Below, piece after piece: positions 30,132 through 33,980 of a stretch of 33,980 nt of DNA. The translations under genes and the position numbers were made by a program. Where the stretch lies: the NCBI GenBank assembly GCA_910584365.1, contig CAJUAF010000026.1, positions 1 to 33,980 on the forward strand, given 5' to 3'. A model generated the notes under the pieces. That model worked only from the letters and a program-made list of their open reading frames with translations. It made no database searches and was not told where the DNA came from. This DNA is from an uncultured Muribaculaceae bacterium (GTDB lineage: Bacteria; Bacteroidota; Bacteroidia; Bacteroidales; Muribaculaceae). Each line of letters opens with the position of its first letter. Within the stretch, counting starts at the first letter, position 1.

Positions 30132-32234
30132 TTATTTTACCATTATCTTGCAGGCATGGCCGCCGGCGTTGACGATATAGAAACCTTTGCCGACAGGGAT
30201 GGTGAGTCGTCCGTCAGCGGGAGCCTGGGCGGAGGCTGCCAGAGCGCCGGCGGCGGTGTAGACTTCTACGGTTCCGGTGGCTCCGGAAACCGCGATATAA
30301 TCGGCTCCGGCTGTTACGGACACTGCGTCGGAATCACCGGAAACTACTGATACGGAGGCTTCTCCCTTGTCTTCCAGGGCGAAATCGCAGCAATAGAGGA
30401 AGAGCGCGTCCGGATCGGAAATGGCATGGACGGCAAAGTGATATTCCCCGTCCTGGGCAGGAACGATTTCGGCTACGATATTACCCGGCTCATCCCATAC
30501 ATCGCGGTAATATGCGTTCTCGTCGTCAATGTCGGTAGGCCCTACGGCTGTCAGCGTCATGTCGGCGACCTGGGCACCCTTGCCATATTTGATCTCAAAT
30601 CTTTCGGGGTACATGGCTACGCCTATCGAGGCTGTAATCTGATATTTGCGTCCTTGCGAGAGTTTGATGGGAGGAGTGATCAGCCAGTCGTCCGCGCTTT
30701 GCGAGGAGTACATACAGAGGATACCGTATTTATCGCGGAACATCCAGGATGCGCCGTCGCCGTTGTTGTCTATCGAAGTGAAGAGTCCCATGCCGGGTTT
30801 GTTGCGGAAATCGTATGAGAAGGGGGGCATAATGGCGTCTCCCATTACGACTTGGTTTGACTGGGCGCTTTCTGATGTAGAGGATCCGTCGGTGGCAGTA
30901 ACGATATAACTTACCAGCGCAGGCTGTCCGGTAGCGGTCTTGTCGGTGAAACCGGGGGTCTGAAGGCCGGATGCCACTACGGTTTCATCGGGGAGACGGG
31001 TGACGGTGTAGCGGATATTGTCAATATCGACCGGAAGATTGTGTACGCCGGTTTCCACGGCATCCCAGCTTACCTGAATCCCTTCCGGAATGCGGACGGC
31101 CAGGATATTCTTTATCTTGTCGGGTTGGTCAAAGCCTACGAATTGGCGGGCGATGTACTCCGGACCGGCTCCGGCGGCATTGGTGGCGCGGACGCTGACC
31201 ACGCGGCTGCCGTCTTCAAGATTGAGCGTCAGATTTACTTTTGTGTCTGCCTGCGCTTCGCTGCTTTTGGCGGAAACGCCGTCAACAAGAACCTCGTAAC
31301 CGAGACTGCCCGAAAGAGGGGCGTCGCCGTAGGTTGCGGAGGGCATCTTGAATGTGAGAGTCGCGGTGCCGTCAATGGTTACGTCCATCGAGAAATCGGT
31401 CACGATGGATGGGACTGCGTCATCATAGACGGGAGTCATCGAGAATACTCCGGTCATTTCTTTCGCGCCTGTGACGTAGGTGGTGAGGCGACTGGCAGCG
31501 CCGGTGGCTACGTCGACATTATAGATCCCGGATTCATTTTGGTCGCCGGTCATTGCGAACCAGTAGAGCTGCCGGGTGCCGAAATCGAAGGCGGCGTCCT
31601 GGATATATTGGGGCTTCAGTCCGGTGGCACCGATTTTGTCGAAGTTTTCGACGGCCGGGTTATATTTCAGGAAATCGCCGTTGGCGTCGATAGCGTAAAC
31701 ATTTCCTTTGTGGTCTGCTGCCAGTGCGGTGATTGAGGTCTCGAGAACTTTGATTACCGAAGTAGTGCCGTCCCCTTTGTCGAGGATGCCGAACTCCATC
31801 TTGTCGGTGTCGTTGTTGAAAAAGCAGCCGTATATTTTATTGTCCGCTGGGTTGTAGGTCATCGTGGTGGGGATGGAGGTCTGCGGAATCTCAATTTCGG
31901 AGGTTACCGACCAGTCTGCGGGATTGTAGGTTCTGAGAGTAACCGACGTAAGTTCTCCCTGATTGTTCTGGGTGTAGTCGATGACGTAGTATTTCCCTTC
32001 GCCGAAGCAGGCGCCTCCGACTCCTCCGACCGTAAGATCTACCGCGGTAACGCGCCCTTCGGGGAGGACATCGATGCTGTAAAGACCGCGGGGACCTCCC
32101 GCTTTTGTGAACGTTTCAGCATCATACCGCATATAGCCGTAGAAACGCGGGCTGCTGAAATTGCCCGAGGTCTCTTCTCCTGCGAGGGGCAGGATGGAAG
32201 ACGCCAGCATAGCCAGACATAAAAATTTCTTCAT
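30132..32234 (-). CDS. large secreted protein: propeller-like, fibronectin III, cleaved-adhesin-like, T9SS-type C-terminus
   Basis: The start at 32234 (MKKFLCLAMLASSILPLAGE) is chosen for its signal peptide and the -7 box upstream; 700 residues. Residues about 30-270 have propeller-like repeats (MTYNPADNKIYGCFFN, then FDFGTRQLYWFAM). About 275-465 form two fibronectin-III-like domains, the second with IQVSWDAVETG. About 466-625 resemble the cleaved-adhesin/choice-of-anchor fold (FSYDFRNKPGMGLF, DDWLITPPIKL). The end (VEVYTAAGALAAS, KGFYIVNAGGHACKIMVK) matches type IX secretion sorting domains, so it is probably displayed on the cell surface. Ligand is unknown. A Crp-like regulator lies upstream on the same strand. 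Confidence 0.85.
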   Translation of the reverse strand: MKKFLCLAMLASSILPLAGEETSGNFSSPRFYGYMRYDAETFTKAGGPRGLYSIDVLPEGRVTAVDLTVGGVGGACFGEGKYYVIDYTQNNQGELTSVTLRTYNPADWSVTSEIEIPQTSIPTTMTYNPADNKIYGCFFNNDTDKMEFGILDKGDGTTSVIKVLETSITALAADHKGNVYAIDANGDFLKYNPAVENFDKIGATGLKPQYIQDAAFDFGTRQLYWFAMTGDQNESGIYNVDVATGAASRLTTYVTGAKEMTGVFSMTPVYDDAVPSIVTDFSMDVTIDGTATLTFKMPSATYGDAPLSGSLGYEVLVDGVSAKSSEAQADTKVNLTLNLEDGSRVVSVRATNAAGAGPEYIARQFVGFDQPDKIKNILAVRIPEGIQVSWDAVETGVHNLPVDIDNIRYTVTRLPDETVVASGLQTPGFTDKTATGQPALVSYIVTATDGSSTSESAQSNQVVMGDAIMPPFSYDFRNKPGMGLFTSIDNNGDGASWMFRDKYGILCMYSSQSADDWLITPPIKLSQGRKYQITASIGVAMYPERFEIKYGKGAQVADMTLTAVGPTDIDDENAYYRDVWDEPGNIVAEIVPAQDGEYHFAVHAISDPDALFLYCCDFALEDKGEASVSVVSGDSDAVSVTAGADYIAVSGATGTVEVYTAAGALAASAQAPADGRLTIPVGKGFYIVNAGGHACKIMVK

Positions 32235-32348
32235 AATTGCAACAGGATGTAATGATGTTGACTGTGGAATGTCTTCGTTCAGCCGGGAGCCGGTTATGAG
32301 AGCGCTGTCCTGACTGTCGGAATGGATTCCGGTTGATAAATTCTGTCG

Positions 32349-32356
32349 CAAATATA
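32349..32356 (-). promoter_or_regulatory. -7 box of the secreted adhesin-like gene
   Basis: TATATTTG on the minus strand, 115 bp before the start codon, fits TAnnTTTG. Lacking a -33 TTTG, it may need an activator; the neighbouring Crp-like regulator is one candidate (inference). Confidence 0.5.
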
Positions 32357-32388
32357 TCTATTGGAGGTCCCTTGGAGTTTAATATAGA

Positions 32389-32970
32389 TTAAGTTTGACG
32401 CTTTTTAGCATTTTTTAACTTGCTGAGGTATTGGGGGGTGATTCCCAGGTAAGACGCGATGATTTTGAGCGGAACGTTTTCGATAATCTCCGGTCGGTTC
32501 TTTAGCATGGCTTCGAAACGCTCTTTGGCGTCGCCGTTGACAACGCAGTTTTTCAGTTCATAATAGTAAAACTGATTGTCGGCCATACAGAGGGCCCACT
32601 TGGCGAATTCGTGGGATTCGCGGATCATCTTTTCATAATGCTGCTTGGGAATCTTCAGGACTTCGCTGGGACAACACGCCTCCACCTGGTAGAATGAAGG
32701 ACGTCCGGCGTAGTAGCAATGATATTCCAGGAACATCGTCGGAGGGAGGGCGAAAGTGGCCGTATGCTCGTTTTCGCCATCCATAAACGTATGCCGGATT
32801 ACTCCGCGGGTCACGATATATATGTTCGGGTCATACTGTCCGGCATGAATCAGCACCTGGCCTCCCCGCAGCGTCACAGGGTCCCCTCCGGCAAGGAAGC
32901 GGTCCATCACTTCATTGTCAAGCACATAATTACATTCCCGGGCTAACAATTTCTTGATACGCTCAATCAT
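32389..32970 (-). CDS. Crp/Fnr-family transcriptional regulator
   Basis: The 193 residues comprise an N-terminal cyclic-nucleotide-binding-like cupin (GGQVLIHAGQYDPNIYIVTR, then GVIRHTFMDGENEHTATFAL), a linker helix (FAKWALCMADNQFYYYELKN) and a C-terminal helix-turn-helix (NVPLKIIASYLGITPQYLSK). The LGITPQYLSKLK segment is common in Bacteroidota Crp-like proteins of unknown ligand. It has a perfect promoter 160 bp upstream with a long leader. The adhesin-like gene starts 154 bp downstream on the same strand with its own -7 box, so it is a candidate target. A second Crp-like gene lies at the other end of the window. Confidence 0.9.
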   Translation of the reverse strand: MIERIKKLLARECNYVLDNEVMDRFLAGGDPVTLRGGQVLIHAGQYDPNIYIVTRGVIRHTFMDGENEHTATFALPPTMFLEYHCYYAGRPSFYQVEACCPSEVLKIPKQHYEKMIRESHEFAKWALCMADNQFYYYELKNCVVNGDAKERFEAMLKNRPEIIENVPLKIIASYLGITPQYLSKLKNAKKRQT

Positions 32971-33131
32971 CTGCTGTCTGTCTAATTAATTAATGAATAT
33001 TCAAGAATCTTCATCCTTAGCCTGTCTGGCGCGGTCCGGCCGTTCAGGCGCAAAAAAAATTGGTTGTTGCAGAACCTTGGGAATCAGTTACGTAGGTGAT
33101 TTTTACCTGTATTCTACACCTGTTTTCAGTA

Positions 33132-33162
33132 CAAAGTTAGCCATAATATCCTGAATATCAAA
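33132..33162 (-). promoter_or_regulatory. consensus promoter of the Crp-like gene
   Basis: On the minus strand TTTG (33162-33159), a 19-bp spacer and TAACTTTG (33139-33132) match the primary Bacteroidota consensus exactly. The predicted leader is about 155 nt. Apart from this and the adjacent terminator, the gap 32971-33249 shows nothing else. Confidence 0.85.
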
Positions 33163-33170
33163 ATAATATC

Positions 33171-33204
33171 AAAACAAAAAGCAACACCTATTATTAGGTG
33201 CTGC
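33171..33204 (-). terminator. terminator of the lipocalin-like lipoprotein gene
   Basis: Arms 33181-33190 and 33195-33204 form a 10-bp stem (one G-U pair) with a 4-nt loop, followed on the minus strand by TTTTTGTTTT. It lies 46 bp past the stop and just ahead of the next promoter. Confidence 0.9.
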
Positions 33205-33249
33205 CCTTATGAACTTGGTAATAAGATGTGTTATAGCAACATATCTATA

Positions 33250-33747
33250 TCAGAGGTATTTGTCAATCGCAGAATCGGGAACTCGCTTACATTTTGTGGA
33301 GTATCCCCACATAGTAACCACAAGTTCATTCTCGGTTAGAGTAACTATCTCAAATTCAATAGTTACACCCGCCAGAATTCCATCCTTTAGGGTAATATAT
33401 ATAGAATTGCCTTTTTTTCGCCAGGTTCCGAATTCGACTACATTCTCACCATTGTCGCCTGTACCGAAATGAACTTGAGTATAGTTCCCATTGGCCTCAA
33501 ATCTAAAGATGCCATCTTCGCTATATTCGGAAGTAACTTCGTCGTTAACGGATTCCCAAGTTCCTATGAGGAGTTCCTCGATTTCCTGAGGGTTGTTCGG
33601 GTCATCGTTGTCATTGTTGCCGCCATTGTCATCCTCATCTACGATTGTACCTGGCACTGGGTCTGGCTCATCATCACCGCAGGAAGTGAGGGTGAACGAT
33701 AGGGCTGCCAGCATGACAGCCACAAGGATTGATAGATACTTTTTCAT
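33250..33747 (-). CDS. lipocalin-like lipoprotein
   Basis: This 165-residue protein has a lipoprotein signal (MKKYLSILVAVMLAALSFTL, then TSC; C23). An acidic Asp/Asn/Gly spacer covers about residues 24-55 (DEPDPVPGTIVDEDDNGGNN). The rest is a small antiparallel barrel: LLIGTWESVNDE, GIFRFEANGNYTQVHFG, VEFGTWRKKGNSIYITL and LTENELVVTMWG, the usual pattern of Bacteroidales lipocalin-like domains (Lipocalin_4 type). Ligand is unknown. Composition is more AT-rich than neighbouring genes. It follows the partial beta-barrel gene by 6 bp, so they likely work as a surface pair. Confidence 0.85.
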   Translation of the reverse strand: MKKYLSILVAVMLAALSFTLTSCGDDEPDPVPGTIVDEDDNGGNNDNDDPNNPQEIEELLIGTWESVNDEVTSEYSEDGIFRFEANGNYTQVHFGTGDNGENVVEFGTWRKKGNSIYITLKDGILAGVTIEFEIVTLTENELVVTMWGYSTKCKRVPDSAIDKYL

Positions 33748-33753
33748 CCTGGT

Positions 33754-33980
33754 TTAGAATTTGTAGGTTACGCCAACAGTGATGGGGAGACGGCCGAAAT
33801 GGCTCATATACTGATATTTCAGTTCAATTCCTACGGAGAGTTTGGAGGTCAGGGCATACTCCGCACCTGCGCCTACATTGAAAAGGAACTTGTTGGCGGA
33901 AGTTGAGGATTCATCCCCATAATCCTCTTCTTCGGAATCATAGGGATAGCCCTTGGCACGGGAATAAGGATATTCCTCAT
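33754..33980 (-). CDS. outer-membrane beta-barrel protein, C-terminal fragment (runs off the window)
   Basis: The last 74 codons are visible and the N-terminus lies beyond the window. The text reads as barrel strands, KFLFNVGAGAEYALTSKLSV and GIELKYQYMSHFGRLPITVG, and ends VGVTYKF, the C-terminal aromatic typical of outer-membrane barrels. A loop rich in acidic residues (SEEEDYGDESSTSA) precedes them. It is cotranscribed with the lipocalin-like lipoprotein gene 6 bp downstream. Confidence 0.82.
   Translation of the reverse strand, partial: EEYPYSRAKGYPYDSEEEDYGDESSTSANKFLFNVGAGAEYALTSKLSVGIELKYQYMSHFGRLPITVGVTYKF

Overview
The window looks like a chromosomal segment of a Bacteroidales gut bacterium (phylum Bacteroidota). 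The order is fairly sure; the family is not (Muribaculaceae-like is a guess). The evidence is: many Bacteroidota-type promoters (-7 box TAnnTTTG, some with TTTG or TTG about 19-21 bp upstream); a methylmalonyl-CoA epimerase / decarboxylase cluster typical of propionate-forming Bacteroidales; the DUF4924 - NUDIX - rfbD - prfC neighbourhood; a secreted protein with a type IX-secretion-like C-terminus; and small lipoproteins. Base composition is GC-rich for the order. I see no tRNA, rRNA, CRISPR array, insertion sequence or prophage.

Layout. 1-2688 (minus): a translationally coupled operon of a FemAB/BioF2-like acetyltransferase, two small exported proteins of unknown function and a Crp/Fnr-type regulator cut by the window edge. 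2718-6279 (minus): aspS, a NIF3-family protein and a C4 zinc-ribbon coiled-coil protein, closed by a strong terminator. 6415-6894 (minus): a lone small conserved protein. 6993-11904 (minus): the sodium-pumping methylmalonyl-CoA decarboxylase operon mce - mmdA - lamin-tail/OadG fusion - biotin carrier - oadB, with an intercistronic hairpin and a 17-bp-stem terminator. 11979-15931 (plus): DUF4924 protein, NUDIX hydrolase, rfbD and prfC, ending in a 64-bp near-perfect palindrome that serves both convergent units. 15942-18169 (minus): a beta-barrel outer-membrane protein and an exported peptidase-T-like enzyme. 18357-23104 (plus): a small membrane protein, then a run from threonine synthase through a small protein, PlsC-type acyltransferase, omega-amidase-like nitrilase and NudC-like NUDIX to a small lipoprotein. 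23134-24204 (minus): manA.

24228-29975: an envelope-polymer block. A plus-strand LTA-synthase-like phosphotransferase runs head-on into a minus-strand operon of an SGNH hydrolase, an MBOAT O-acyltransferase and a DHHW-family protein. The last genes of the two units overlap tail to tail by 54 bp. Together they look like machinery that decorates an extracytoplasmic glycan or lipid with acyl and phospho groups, although no glycan-synthesis gene is present. 30044-33162 (minus): a Crp/Fnr-family regulator followed by a 700-residue secreted propeller/fibronectin/cleaved-adhesin-like protein. 33181-33980 (minus): a beta-barrel fragment and a lipocalin-like lipoprotein.

The best candidates for something not well described are the acyl/phospho decoration block with its overprinted gene ends, the fusion of a lamin-tail domain to the decarboxylase gamma subunit, the acetyltransferase-exported protein-Crp operon, and the exported peptidase T with altered metal-site residues.
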